NCBI GenBank assembly: GCA_964517265.1
Contig: CAZFBS010000004.1
Location: 1 to 64,000 of the forward strand
Reading direction: 5' to 3'
Source: REEP01 sp964517265
GTDB taxonomy: Bacteria > Pseudomonadota > Alphaproteobacteria > Rhodospirillales > Defluviicoccaceae
Length of the DNA stretch: 64,000 nucleotides
Both the position numbers and the translations under genes were made by a program. Below the pieces are notes generated by a model, which was not told the origin of the DNA, ran no database searches, and saw only the letters and a list, made by a program, of their open reading frames with translations. Below, piece after piece: positions 1-8,226 of this stretch (positions within the stretch are counted from its first letter, which is position 1; the number at the start of each line of letters is the position of its first letter).

Positions 1-477
1 CGGTTCCAGTTCCGCGCCCACAACACCTGGATCGACGGCGGCACCAACCGCTCGATGATCTGTGACTTCTACGGCGCCGGCCGCGAGGACGACTCCCGGG
101 CCACGTCGTTCGAGTTCACCAATGGCGAGCCGCCGGTCCTGCTCGGCGACAACGAGGGCGCCAATCCTGTCGAGTTTCTCCTCCATGCGCTGGCCGGATG
201 CGTGACGACCACCTTCGTGTTGCACGCCATGGCTCGCGGCATCACAATCCGCGAGCTGTCGACCGAACTCGACGGCGATCTCGACGTGCGCGGCCTGCTC
301 GGCCTCGATGAGACCGTCTCGCCGGGCTACGAGCGGATTCGCATCCGGATGAGGGTCAAGGCCGACTGCCCCGATGCGCAACTGGATGATTTGCTCGCCT
401 ACACCCAGCAGCACTCGCCGGTCTGCAACACCGTCTGCCGGCCGGTGCCGGTCACGATCGAGCGTGCAGCCGGGTGA
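1..477 (+). CDS. OsmC/Ohr-family protein (5' end missing)
   Basis: The reading frame is open from the first base, so the true start lies upstream of the window; 158 codons are visible. The text RFQFRAHNTW ... DFYGAGRED, followed by a GDNEGANPVEFLLHALAGC segment, is the usual layout of OsmC-like thiol peroxidase family proteins. The conserved cysteines are the one in ALAGC and the one in the later HSPVCNTV motif. These proteins are cytoplasmic and reduce organic hydroperoxides or act in related thiol chemistry; the subfamily (OsmC, Ohr or YhfA-like) cannot be fixed. It ends before a strong hairpin at 522-555. Confidence 0.88.
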   Translation, partial: RFQFRAHNTWIDGGTNRSMICDFYGAGREDDSRATSFEFTNGEPPVLLGDNEGANPVEFLLHALAGCVTTTFVLHAMARGITIRELSTELDGDLDVRGLLGLDETVSPGYERIRIRMRVKADCPDAQLDDLLAYTQQHSPVCNTVCRPVPVTIERAAG

Positions 478-521
478 TGGATGCGGGGTCTGAAACGCAA
501 GCTCTGAGCGATCGCGGAAAA

Positions 522-555
522 GCTTCCCGCCATCCGGTTTCGGATGGCGGGAAGC
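522..555. terminator. Strong hairpin downstream of the OsmC-family gene
   Basis: A perfect 14-bp stem (GCTTCCCGCCATCC at 522-535, complement at 542-555) closes a 6-nt loop. There is no T-run behind it on either strand, so it could be a transcript 3' end stabiliser rather than a classic intrinsic terminator. The rest of the 478-848 interval shows no gene; the short frames there are not convincing. Confidence 0.5.
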
Positions 556-848
556 CGGCCTTGACGCGCGATACAAAAGAGATCAAAGGCCCCCGGGCAG
601 GTTGACGCGCTGCCGGAGCGGCCGATCGCATCATTCAGCCACCTCTGCAACAGGGTTCCTCAGGCAACGGCGGCAGCATCGGGATTGAGTAGGCTTGCGA
701 AAAGCGCATTGTCCATGATCAACAGGTTCATTACCTTCAATCATCTCCACGTCTTTCGCCCCGGGCGGGGTCGGCGGCGCCGCATGCGAAGCCGTTCCAG
801 AGTCCGGTTTTTCGAGCCAGGATTTCAGGCTTTTGAAGTAAAAAGCCG

Positions 849-2015
849 ATGAAGATTGTCGTTGCACCGAACGCCTTCAAGGGGTGCCTGACCGCAAGCG
901 AAGCGGCGCGCGCAATGGCGGCCGGAATCGGCCGCGCGGTTCCCGACGTTGAGATCGTGTCGGTCCCGGTCGCAGACGGCGGGGACGGTCTCGTCGATGT
1001 GGCGATCGAAGCGCTTGGTGGGGAGCTGCACCATGCCAGCGTGACCGGTCCGCTGTTCACACCGGTGAACGCCGCCTTCTGCTATGTCAAGAATGAGGGT
1101 CTCGCGGCAATCGAGATGGCGCTGGCCAGCGGCCTTGCTCTGGTGCCGCCCGATCAACGGGACCCGACGCGGACGACGACGCTTGGTACCGGTGAGCTGA
1201 TCGCGGCGGCCCTTGACCTTGGCGTTTCGCGCATCGGCGTTGGCATCGGCGGCAGTGCGACGACCGATGGCGGTATCGGGATGGCGAGCGCCCTCGGCGT
1301 TCGCTTCCTTGACGCTGACGGATCCATCGTCCGGCCGACCGGCAGCGACCTCGGTCGCATTCGCCGGATTGACGTCTCGGGGCTCGATCCACGGCTTCGG
1401 GATGTGCGCATCGAGGCGGTGTGCGATGTCGACAATCCGCTGTGCGGCCCGAACGGGGCAGCGCACATCTATGGTCCGCAGAAGGGCGCGACGCCGGACC
1501 AGGTTCGGCTCCTCGATGACGGGCTTGTCAACCTCGCCGACGTCATCGAGAGCGATCTTGGCATCAAGGTTCGCCAGCTTGCCGGCGCCGGTGCCGCCGG
1601 CGGCCTCGGCGCCGGGCTGCATGCCTTCCTTAGGGCCGACCTCAAGCGCGGCGTCGACCTTGTGCTCGATCTGGTCGATCTCGATGCCAAGCTTGCGGGA
1701 GCGGATTTGGTGCTGACCGGCGAAGGCCAGATCGATTTTCAGACGGCGTTCGGCAAGGCGCCCGCCGGGGTCGGCGCGGCCGCGATGCGTCAGGGAATTC
1801 CTTGTGTGGCGATCGCAGGCAGTATCGGAAGCGGCGTCGCCGACCTCGCAAAGGTCGGCATCATCGCCGTGTTCAGCCTCTGCTCGCGGCCGATGACGCT
1901 GGAGAACGCCATGTCCGACGCGGCAGCCCTGCTCGATCTTTCGGCGGAGCAGATTGTCCGCCTTTTTCTCGCTGCTTGCCCTCCTGACCAACCGCGCGCT
2001 CTGGATAAGGTGTAG
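849..2015 (+). CDS. glxK: Glycerate kinase (GlxK/GarK family)
   Basis: 388 aa, the normal length for the GlxK/GarK class of ATP-dependent glycerate kinases, which phosphorylate glycerate to 2- or 3-phosphoglycerate. The N-terminus MKIVVAPNAFKGCLTASEAA and the glycine-rich GVGIGGSATTDGGIGMA segment (about residues 131-150), plus LTGEGQID near residue 290, are family hallmarks. The GntP-type permease begins 4 nt after the stop, so the two genes form a transport-plus-kinase pair that feeds glycerate into lower glycolysis. A similar kinase/GntP pairing is known in Haemophilus. No regulator is adjacent. The start codon has only a weak Shine-Dalgarno (GAAG). Confidence 0.93.
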   Translation: MKIVVAPNAFKGCLTASEAARAMAAGIGRAVPDVEIVSVPVADGGDGLVDVAIEALGGELHHASVTGPLFTPVNAAFCYVKNEGLAAIEMALASGLALVPPDQRDPTRTTTLGTGELIAAALDLGVSRIGVGIGGSATTDGGIGMASALGVRFLDADGSIVRPTGSDLGRIRRIDVSGLDPRLRDVRIEAVCDVDNPLCGPNGAAHIYGPQKGATPDQVRLLDDGLVNLADVIESDLGIKVRQLAGAGAAGGLGAGLHAFLRADLKRGVDLVLDLVDLDAKLAGADLVLTGEGQIDFQTAFGKAPAGVGAAAMRQGIPCVAIAGSIGSGVADLAKVGIIAVFSLCSRPMTLENAMSDAAALLDLSAEQIVRLFLAACPPDQPRALDKV

Positions 2016-2019
2016 GACA

Positions 2020-3360
2020 ATGCTGCTGCTGGTTTTGCTGGTCGTTGCCATTGTTTTCATCATCGTCGCGACGGCCAAGCTCGAGCTCCACCCGTTCCTC
2101 GCCCTGCTGATCACCGCCTTTGGTTTCGGCATCCTGGCCGGCATGCCGTTGCTGGACGTGGTGAAGTCTGTCAATGAGGGCTTTGGCGGGACCATCGGCT
2201 ATATCGGCATCGTTATTCTCGCCGGGTCGATCATCGGCACGTTCCTCGAGAAATCCGGCGGCGCGCTGACGCTGGCCGAGCGTACGCTCAAGCTGACCGG
2301 GGAGAAGAACGTGCCGGCGGCAATGGGCATCGTCGGCTACATCGTCTCGATGCCGGTGTTCTGCGACTCCGGCTTCGTTCTGCTCTCGCCGCTCAACAAG
2401 GCTCTGGCCCGCAAGGCCGGCATCACGCTGGCCGGAAGTGCCATTGCGCTCAGCCTCGGCCTTTATGCGACCCATACCATGGTGCCACCGACGCCGGGCC
2501 CGGTTGCGGCCGCGGGTATTCTCAACGCCGATCTCGGGCTGGTCATCCTGTGGGGAATCGTCGTCAGCCTGGTCGCCCTGTTCGCCGGCTGGTTGTTCGC
2601 CGTCCTCGTGGCCGCGCGCACCTATATCTCGCCCGATGGGGATGGTGAGGAGGCTGCGGTGGTCGCAGCGCCGGCTCCGGCGCTGCCTTCTCTGGGCAAA
2701 TCGGTTGCCCCGATCGTCATACCGATCGTGCTGATCGTGATCCGCTCGTTCGCCGAGTTGCCGGACCGGCCGCTGGGCGAGGGCCCGATCATCACTTTCG
2801 TCAGCTTTATCGGCCAGCCGGTGGTGGCGCTGCTGATCGGGGTTGCACTCGCCATGCTGTTGCCGAAAACGTTGGACAAAGAAAAAATCTCGTCCTCAGG
2901 CTGGGTCGGGGAGGCCATCGTCGCCGCCGCCACCATCATCATCATCACCGGGGCGGGCGGCGCGTTCGGTAAGGTGCTTCAGAACTCCGGGATTGCCGCC
3001 GTCATCGGGGAATCGCTGGCGGGCGTGCCGCTCGGCATCTGGCTTCCGTTCATCGTCGCCGCCGGCATCAAGACGGCGCAAGGTTCGTCAACGGTCTCGA
3101 TCATCACCACCGCGAGCCTGATGGCGCCCCTGCTCCCGTCGCTGGGGCTGGAGGGAGATACCGCCAAGGCGCTTGTCGTGGTCGCGATCGGTGCCGGCGC
3201 GATGGTCGTCTCTCATGCGAACGACAGCTACTTCTGGGTGGTCACACGATTTTCGAACATGGATGTTCCAACCGGCTACCGCCTGCAGACACTGGGCACA
3301 TTGTGCGAAGGTGCGGCGGCGGCGGTAACGCTGTGGTGCCTGAGCTTGGTCCTGTTGTAA
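2020..3360 (+). CDS. GntP-family permease, probably glycerate:H+ symporter
   Basis: 446 aa, very hydrophobic, with a dozen or so predicted membrane segments and the GntP-family signature region CDSGFVLLSPLNKALARKAG in the first third. The family moves gluconate and related hydroxy acids with protons across the inner membrane. A longer frame begins at 1954 but would overlap the kinase; the start at 2020 is preferred because ATAAGG sits upstream and the first TM begins at once (MLLLVLLVVAIVF). Coupling to the glycerate kinase suggests glycerate as substrate, which is inference. The last TM ends at the C-terminus (LWCLSLVLL). Confidence 0.9.
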   Translation: MLLLVLLVVAIVFIIVATAKLELHPFLALLITAFGFGILAGMPLLDVVKSVNEGFGGTIGYIGIVILAGSIIGTFLEKSGGALTLAERTLKLTGEKNVPAAMGIVGYIVSMPVFCDSGFVLLSPLNKALARKAGITLAGSAIALSLGLYATHTMVPPTPGPVAAAGILNADLGLVILWGIVVSLVALFAGWLFAVLVAARTYISPDGDGEEAAVVAAPAPALPSLGKSVAPIVIPIVLIVIRSFAELPDRPLGEGPIITFVSFIGQPVVALLIGVALAMLLPKTLDKEKISSSGWVGEAIVAAATIIIITGAGGAFGKVLQNSGIAAVIGESLAGVPLGIWLPFIVAAGIKTAQGSSTVSIITTASLMAPLLPSLGLEGDTAKALVVVAIGAGAMVVSHANDSYFWVVTRFSNMDVPTGYRLQTLGTLCEGAAAAVTLWCLSLVLL

Positions 3361-3444
3361 GAACGCGCGTCACCACCGATACGTCAAAAATGCCGCGACG
3401 CAAGCGTCGCCAAGAAATCGCTGCTTGGACACCGTCGCCTGGAT

Positions 3445-4341
3445 TTATCCGCCGACAGGCTCGGGGAGCAACTGGGCACGGAAGTAGGCGATGTTCACGA
3501 TCAGGCCCGGCAGCAGCCATTGGAACAGCCGCGCCATCTCGCGGATCTCCTCAAGCGAAGCATCCCGCGCCGCCGCGCCGCGAAGGGCGTCCGCTGTCAG
3601 GCCGGATGGATTGGGCAGAATTGCAGCCGCTTGCTCGACACAACGATCGTGGATCGCTTGGCACACAGCCTCGTGCGCCGACGCACCGGCGGTCTCGCGC
3701 AGATCGCTCCAGGCCATCGCCCAGTAGCTCGGCCATCGCGCGAGCGCCCGGTAATCGGTGTTGACGAACGGCAGATTGAGAATCCGCTTGACGTCCTCAT
3801 AGACATCACGCGTCGGCTGGTCGGCATGATGCGCTTCCATCAGAACAAACGGAACCGAAACGGTCGGCGCATGCCGGGCTGTACAAGGCGGCGCCGCTTT
3901 GCCTGCACCGGCGACGTCACCGGCCTCGACCAGGTATCGCGTCAGCGTGGCAAGCACCACGTAAGGTTGGTTGCCGTGGCTGAACACCTCGATCATCTCG
4001 CGAATGGCGTCAATCTCGCGGGGCGCGTAGCCAATCGCGGTGAGCCGGTCGCTGATCGGAGGTGGATTCAACGCCAGCACCTGTTGCTCGACGAACGCGC
4101 GATTGTCGAGACAGGCGTCAACGAACGGCTGACTGCCGCATAGATCACGCACCCCTTGCCACCACACCTCGAAGAAGGTGGGGTAGTGGGCGTAGGCCAT
4201 GGTGATCACCCCCATCCACGGCACCTGCAGGACCTGCTTGACCTCCTCGTACCACATCTTGCGCCGGTCTTCGGCGAGGTACTCCGGCAACGGAAAGATG
4301 GCGGGGATAGGTTCCGGCCTGAGCCGCGGCAGGTTCGTCAT
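3445..4341 (-). CDS. DehI-like (group I 2-haloacid dehalogenase fold) protein
   Basis: 298 aa from MTNLPRLRPEP. Two related halves are visible: VKQVLQVPWMGVITMAYAHYPTFFEVWW in the first and VKRILNLPFVNTDYRALARWPSYWAMAW in the second. This is the internal duplication (pseudo-dimer) of the DehI family, which hydrolyses 2-haloalkanoic acids by direct water attack. The NTDYRALA segment holds an aspartate that could be the catalytic one, but I could not align it to a characterised enzyme, so dehalogenase activity is not established. The gene is alone, convergent with the permease. Starts at 4353 (MRHIM) or 4341 are both possible; neither has a good Shine-Dalgarno. Confidence 0.72.
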   Translation of the reverse strand: MTNLPRLRPEPIPAIFPLPEYLAEDRRKMWYEEVKQVLQVPWMGVITMAYAHYPTFFEVWWQGVRDLCGSQPFVDACLDNRAFVEQQVLALNPPPISDRLTAIGYAPREIDAIREMIEVFSHGNQPYVVLATLTRYLVEAGDVAGAGKAAPPCTARHAPTVSVPFVLMEAHHADQPTRDVYEDVKRILNLPFVNTDYRALARWPSYWAMAWSDLRETAGASAHEAVCQAIHDRCVEQAAAILPNPSGLTADALRGAAARDASLEEIREMARLFQWLLPGLIVNIAYFRAQLLPEPVGG

Positions 4342-4472
4342 GATGTGTCTCATGATGTGTTTTCGGCAAAGATGGAATGGCCGTGTCGACAGCTTACCAC
4401 AGTTTCGAGGCCATCCTTTCGAGAATGCGCAGAGCACTGCCGCGTGGGGCGCCGCGCTCTCCCATTATGGCT

Positions 4473-4859
4473 TCAACAAGAGCCGCCGGCTTCCGACGTT
4501 TGTGCCAATAACCGTTCGATGGCGGCCGTCAACGCTCCCCAAGTGAAGGGCTTTCTCAGGCAGGGTCGGCATTGGAACGGCTGAGGAAGTCGGTTCTCGG
4601 TGTAACCGGTCGCAAACAGAAACGGAATGCGCCGGCTCCTCAGAACCTCCGCCACCGGATAACTCATCTCCCCACGCAAATTGAGATCCAGGACTGCGGC
4701 GTTCAGCTCTTCCCGTTCGGCCGTGGCCACCGCGTCCTTCAGAGTGACGACGGGACCGACAACCAGCCCGCCAGCCTCCCGAATGGCACTCTCGATATCC
4801 ATCGCCAGCAAGAACTCGTCTTCGACAACCAGGATCCGGATCCCTTGTAGTCTCTGCAT
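4473..4859 (-). CDS. Single-domain response regulator with PFxFATGY motif
   Basis: 128 aa consisting only of a CheY-like receiver. Acidic pocket E13-D14, phospho-acceptor D58 (AVLDLNL), T84 and K103 (RKPF) are all present. Residues 79-86 read PFLFATGY, the motif that, as I recall, defines the FAT GUY single-domain regulators that feed the alphaproteobacterial general stress response. ATG 4859 is preceded by AAAGAGGAACAG, a good ribosome site; the frame remains open upstream but that part is antisense to other sequence and has no start support. A consensus EcfG promoter lies upstream on the same strand at 5173-5197, leaving a leader of about 300 nt. No kinase or output domain is adjacent. Confidence 0.9.
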   Translation of the reverse strand: MQRLQGIRILVVEDEFLLAMDIESAIREAGGLVVGPVVTLKDAVATAEREELNAAVLDLNLRGEMSYPVAEVLRSRRIPFLFATGYTENRLPQPFQCRPCLRKPFTWGALTAAIERLLAQTSEAGGSC

Positions 4860-5172
4860 CTGTTCCTCTTTGCTTGCTTTCGCAGAGCTTCGCGCAGGCC
4901 TATCGGAAGCCACCTGCATCGGATGCGGTGGAATGCAAGCCTTTAAGCGCTCGCGCGGTTGCCGTCGGTGGCTTGGCCAAACCCCGTTCCCGTCGCCTTC
5001 CACAGACGGATCAGGCACCCCGTTTCGGTATCGCAAGTGGCGGTAGTCGTCTGTCACGCCGTCCATATGTGTCCCCTGAACAACGATCCGTGTTCTTCGT
5101 CTTCGAATCCTTGCGAGCATCTTTTGTAAAGGTGCTTGGCTCGCTTTTGTTGCAGAACCACACGACACGATG

Positions 5173-5197
5173 AACGCTTGCAATTGCGAAACGTTCC
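5173..5197 (-). promoter_or_regulatory. EcfG-type (general stress sigma) promoter, consensus match
   Basis: Reading the minus strand: GGAAC at 5197-5193, a 16-nt spacer, CGTT at 5176-5173. This is an exact match to the alphaproteobacterial EcfG/SigT consensus GGAAC-N16/17-CGTT. It points towards the single-domain response regulator, with a roughly 300-nt leader in which I see no gene. Confidence 0.75.
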
Positions 5198-5217
5198 TGC
5201 CGCGCTTCAGACGGAGG

Positions 5218-5242
5218 GGAACTTTCGTGGTCAGCGACTGTT
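5218..5242 (+). promoter_or_regulatory. Near-consensus EcfG-type promoter
   Basis: GGAAC at 5218-5222, 16 nt, then TGTT at 5239-5242 (one mismatch from CGTT). It is 39 nt upstream of the ATG at 5281 and would drive the three-gene membrane-stress operon. It is back to back with the minus-strand site at 5173-5197, only 20 bp away. Confidence 0.6.
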
Positions 5243-5280
5243 GCTGACACCAGACAACGTAACAGTCCGGAGGAGTCGAG

Positions 5281-5751
5281 ATGGCAGAGGACGGCGCGAA
5301 TAAAGAGGGTTTACGAGCCGAAGCCCAGCATACCGCCAAAGAGGCGGGTGAAAAAATCAAGGCCGAGGGTGAGAGGCTAATAGACGAGGCCCAACGCAAG
5401 GCCCAGGAAGTTGTGGTGGCCCGCAAGGCGGCCACTGCGGAATTCATTCACGATATGTCCGAGGCGGTTAACAGTGCCACCGAGGTTCTTGAGCGGCAGG
5501 GGCGCCATGGCGCGGCCAGTCTGCTCAAGAGTGCTGCCGGGGAACTGGACCGGTTCAGCAGCTCGGTTGCCAACCGGGATGCCGATTCGCTGCTCGAGGA
5601 CTTCCGCGAACTTTCCCAGCGCAAGCCTTCGCTCTTCTTCGGCGGAGCGCTGGTCGTCGGGTTCGCGGCGGCGCGGTTCCTGGTCGCCTCCGGTTCGCGG
5701 AGCCGGCGTCAGTCGGTCCAGGCGCCATCATACGGGGACCCCGTTCGTTAA
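5281..5751 (+). CDS. Stress-associated amphipathic-helix protein with C-terminal membrane anchor
   Basis: 156 aa. Residues 1-115 are almost entirely charged, Ala/Glu/Lys-rich helix (AEGERLIDEAQRKAQEVVVARK), like LEA or nutrient-deprivation-induced proteins. They are followed by SLFFGGALVVGFAAARFLVAS (about 117-137), a single membrane segment, and a short basic tail (SRSRRQ). The arrangement resembles DUF883/ElaB-type tail-anchored proteins. GGAGGAGTCGAG before the ATG is a very strong ribosome site, and an EcfG-like promoter lies at 5218-5242. First gene of an operon with the holin-like and DUF3618 genes. No catalytic motif is visible. Confidence 0.8.
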   Translation: MAEDGANKEGLRAEAQHTAKEAGEKIKAEGERLIDEAQRKAQEVVVARKAATAEFIHDMSEAVNSATEVLERQGRHGAASLLKSAAGELDRFSSSVANRDADSLLEDFRELSQRKPSLFFGGALVVGFAAARFLVASGSRSRRQSVQAPSYGDPVR

Positions 5752-5765
5752 GGAGGGTGAGGGAA

Positions 5766-6152
5766 ATGGCTACACAAGACCAATCGGTTAAGTCACTGCT
5801 GGTCGAGCTTGTCAATAACGTCGGCAAGCTGGTTCGGCAGGAAGTACAGCTCGTGCAGGTTGAAACTTCGGAGAAGGCGTCACAGGCGCTCGAAGGAATA
5901 TTCGTCATTATCGGCGGTCTCCTTGTCGCTTTCGCTGCGCTGTTGGTTCTCCTCCAGGCCCTTGTGGTCGGCGTTGCCAACTTCGTCGAACCTTGGTTGG
6001 CATCGGTGATCGTCGGGGTGGTGGTGGCGATCATCGCCTTCGCGATGATCAAGTACGGTCAGAGCAATCTCAAAACGGAGAATCTCACCCCCGACCGCAC
6101 ACTGAGGGTCATGCGGGATCAAAAAGAGATGGTTATGGAGCGAGGACGATGA
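5766..6152 (+). CDS. Phage-holin-superfamily membrane protein (DUF1469-like)
   Basis: 128 aa from ATG 5766, placed 9 nt after AAGGAGG; a GTG at 5757 lies inside that ribosome site and is not favoured. N-terminal amphipathic stretch (SLLVELVNNVGKLVRQEVQL), two membrane segments (about residues 46-70 and 78-97) and a charged tail match the DUF1469 holin-superfamily family. In alphaproteobacteria this often precedes a DUF3618 gene. Despite the family name it is chromosomal and not linked to any lysis cassette here. Its stop overlaps the next start (ATGA, 6149-6152), so translation is coupled. Confidence 0.85.
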   Translation: MATQDQSVKSLLVELVNNVGKLVRQEVQLVQVETSEKASQALEGIFVIIGGLLVAFAALLVLLQALVVGVANFVEPWLASVIVGVVVAIIAFAMIKYGQSNLKTENLTPDRTLRVMRDQKEMVMERGR

Positions 6153-7851
6153 GTGAGCGAGGACGCAAATCAGCGGCTGAGATCGAGGGCGAAATCCGGG
6201 TGACGGAGAGCGAGATCGCCCGGGCTCTCGATCTTATCCAGCACAAGGTTTCCCCGGGCGCTGCTGTGGACGCGGTGCTGCGTACATCGCGGGAAAACGG
6301 GGCCGAATTCGCGGCCAATATCGGGCGGAGCGTGCGGGACAATCCGCTGCCGATCGCCTTGGTCGGAACCGGGTTGGCATGGTTGATGCTGTCCGGCAGG
6401 GGCGACGGCCGTGGCGGCCAGAGGACAGTCGAGTACGGGCCCGCCGATGAATGGCGCCGTGAGCGGGAGGATGCCAATCGGACGTATCCGGAAGGCGTTT
6501 ATACCGCCACGGTGGTGGAGGGAACCGCTCCGCGAGATACGAGAGCCGGGACCGCGGGCACGGGGAGCGGGGCGAGCCAGGAGGAGTGGTACGAGGAATC
6601 GACCTCGGCGACGTCCGGTGCCGCCGCCGCGGCAAGGCGTGCGGAAGAGAAAGCGCGCGAAGCCGCCCACACCGCGCAGGAGCGCGCGCGCAGCCTCGGC
6701 GATCGTGCGGGATCGTCCGCACAAGGCACGGCATCCGCTGCCGGTGGGGCCTATTCCAGCGCCCGCTCGAAAGCGGAGGACGCGATGTCGGGTGCGCAGT
6801 CGAAAGCCGACCGCGCCTACTCGGGCGCNNNNNNNNNNNNNNNNNNNNNNNNNNNNNNNNNNNNNNNNNNNNNNNNNNNNNNNNNNNNNNNNNNNNNNNN
6901 NNNNNNNNNNNNNNNNNNNNNNNNNNNNCGGAGGACGCGATGTCGGGTGCGCAGTCGAAAGCCGACCGCGCCTACTCGGGCGCTCGCGAAGCCGGTGAAC
7001 GGGCCTACTCGGGCGCTCGCGAAGCCGGGGAACGAGCATATTCCGGCGCCCGCGAAGCGGGTGAGCGGGCCTACTCGAGCGCTCGGGAAGCTGGCGAGCA
7101 TGCAAGCGAGCGTCTGCATGCCGGCAGGCAAGCCGCCTATCGGCAAGGCTCGGAAATGGCGCGCCGAACCGCTTCCAGAGCAGCGGAGACGGCCTCCGCC
7201 CTCGGAGCGTCCCTGCGCGAGCATCCGCTGATCGCCGGCGCAATCCTTGCCAGCGTCGGCGCCCTGGTTGGGGCTCTTCTGCCTTCAACCCGGCGGGAAG
7301 ACGCTCTCATCGGCGAACACAGCGACGCGGTCAAGGCCAAGGCAGCGGAGACGGCGGAGCATCAGGCGGAGCGGGCTCGTGACGCCGCCATCGCCGCTGC
7401 GGAAGCAGCACGCAGCGAAGCAGAGGCCCGCGGGCTGACGCCCGAAGGCGCAAAGGAAGCGGCAAGGTCGGAGTTCCGCAAGGTGGTCGAGGCGGGCAGC
7501 GAGGTTGCACGCGCTGCCATCCGTGAAGGCGAAGCTGCGGCAAAAGGCGAGGACGCCGAGGGCGACGAAAAAAAGCCGGAGCGCGACAAGTCGGCGAACA
7601 AGACGACTGAAAATAGGGCGGGAGAGAACAAGACCGGCGAGAACAAGACAGCCGAAAACAAGACGGCTGAGAACAAGTCGACCGAAAAAGCTGGCCGAGA
7701 AGACAAGGCGGGCTCCGGTGGTCAGTTCACAGGAGTCGGCACAGCACCCGTTATGCCCAGTCCTGCAGTTGCTCCCGTCGCAACCGAGAACAAGCCCGGG
7801 ATCGGCAAGCCGTCGACGGTGACCGGAGATCCGCTGAAACAGGATAAATAA
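6149..7851 (+). CDS. DUF3618 membrane protein with LEA-like 11-mer repeats, interrupted by an assembly gap
   Basis: Residues 1-85 (KSAAEIEGEIRVTESEIARAL ... a TM at PIALVGTGLAWLML) are a DUF3618 domain. Then come an Ala/Glu/Arg-rich region, tandem 11-residue repeats, a second TM (about 7213-7275 nt, HPLIAGAILASVGALVGALL), a long charged helix, and a low-complexity tail with pentapeptides of the ENKTA type (7604-7690). The 100-N gap at 6829-6928 splits the frame, but identical 55-bp ends flank it and merging them restores one frame of about 515 aa. The C-terminal helix plus repeats suggest a membrane-tethered desiccation or osmotic-stress protein; that function is inference. ATGA overlap with the gene before it. 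Confidence 0.78.
6767..7119 (+). repeat. 33-bp tandem repeats coding 11-residue LEA-like units
   Basis: Aligned 11-mers read SKAEDAMSGAQ, SKADRAYSGAR, EAGERAYSGAR (twice), EAGERAYSSAR and EAGEHASERLH. An 11-residue period with Ala, Arg and Glu at fixed positions is the pattern of group-3 LEA proteins and some apolipoproteins, which fold into amphipathic helices on membranes or when dry. Copy number is uncertain because the N gap falls inside the array. Confidence 0.8.
6829..6928. other. Assembly gap (100 N)
   Basis: A 100-N placeholder. The 55 bases before it (6774-6828) and after it (6929-6983) are identical, so the true sequence is probably either a simple 55-bp contig overlap or a larger collapsed tandem array. 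Removing 155 bp (gap plus one copy) brings the left and right coding frames into register. Confidence 0.95.
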
Positions 7852-8008
7852 CTTGGGTTGTGGTCCGATCGAACGGGACCGGCCAAAATGTCGCTGTACA
7901 GCGGTCAGGGAGTGGTTTCCGGGGGCCGTGGCGCGCCGTAGCGGCCGCGGCACCCCGGGCAACTTCTCGTGAAAGTTGTTTTTTGGGAAAGCCAGGGAGA
8001 AAATAGTG

Positions 8009-8083
8009 ATGTACAACATCTTTTGGATTATCGGTGTCATCGTCGTTGTTCTTGCCATTTTGTCGTTTCTTGGGCTTGGCTGA
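8009..8083 (+). CDS. 24-aa hydrophobic membrane peptide
   Basis: A 24-codon frame, MYNIFWIIGVIVVVLAILSF followed by LGLG, with AGGGAGA 9-16 nt upstream. It is a single membrane segment with aromatic residues at the N-end and Gly at the C-end. Peptides of this shape are common and usually unannotated in alphaproteobacteria. It lies between the DUF3618 gene and the PRC-barrel gene on the same strand. Function unknown; coding status rests on the ribosome site and the protein-like composition. Confidence 0.6.
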   Translation: MYNIFWIIGVIVVVLAILSFLGLG

Positions 8084-8226
8084 CTTTGTTCCTGCGAAGC
8101 ACCATGCGGTAGAATACCGACAGACGGGGGAGACGGGTTCAGCACAGTGAGCCGGCCAGGGCGCAGGCATGCGGCGGTCTGGCTGGGGCTGTGTAGAATG
8201 ATCTGGTGTCGACGGAACGGAGGGAT

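Noticed and set aside
825..2195. Long minus-strand open frame (456 codons)
   Set aside because: It is antisense to the glycerate kinase and permease, is Arg/Gly/Ala-rich without hydrophobic core or motifs, and is explained by high GC third positions of the real genes.
5757..6152. Prophage lysis cassette suggested by the holin-family match
   Set aside because: No endolysin, integrase or structural genes nearby; DUF1469 proteins are ordinary chromosomal stress-operon members in this class.
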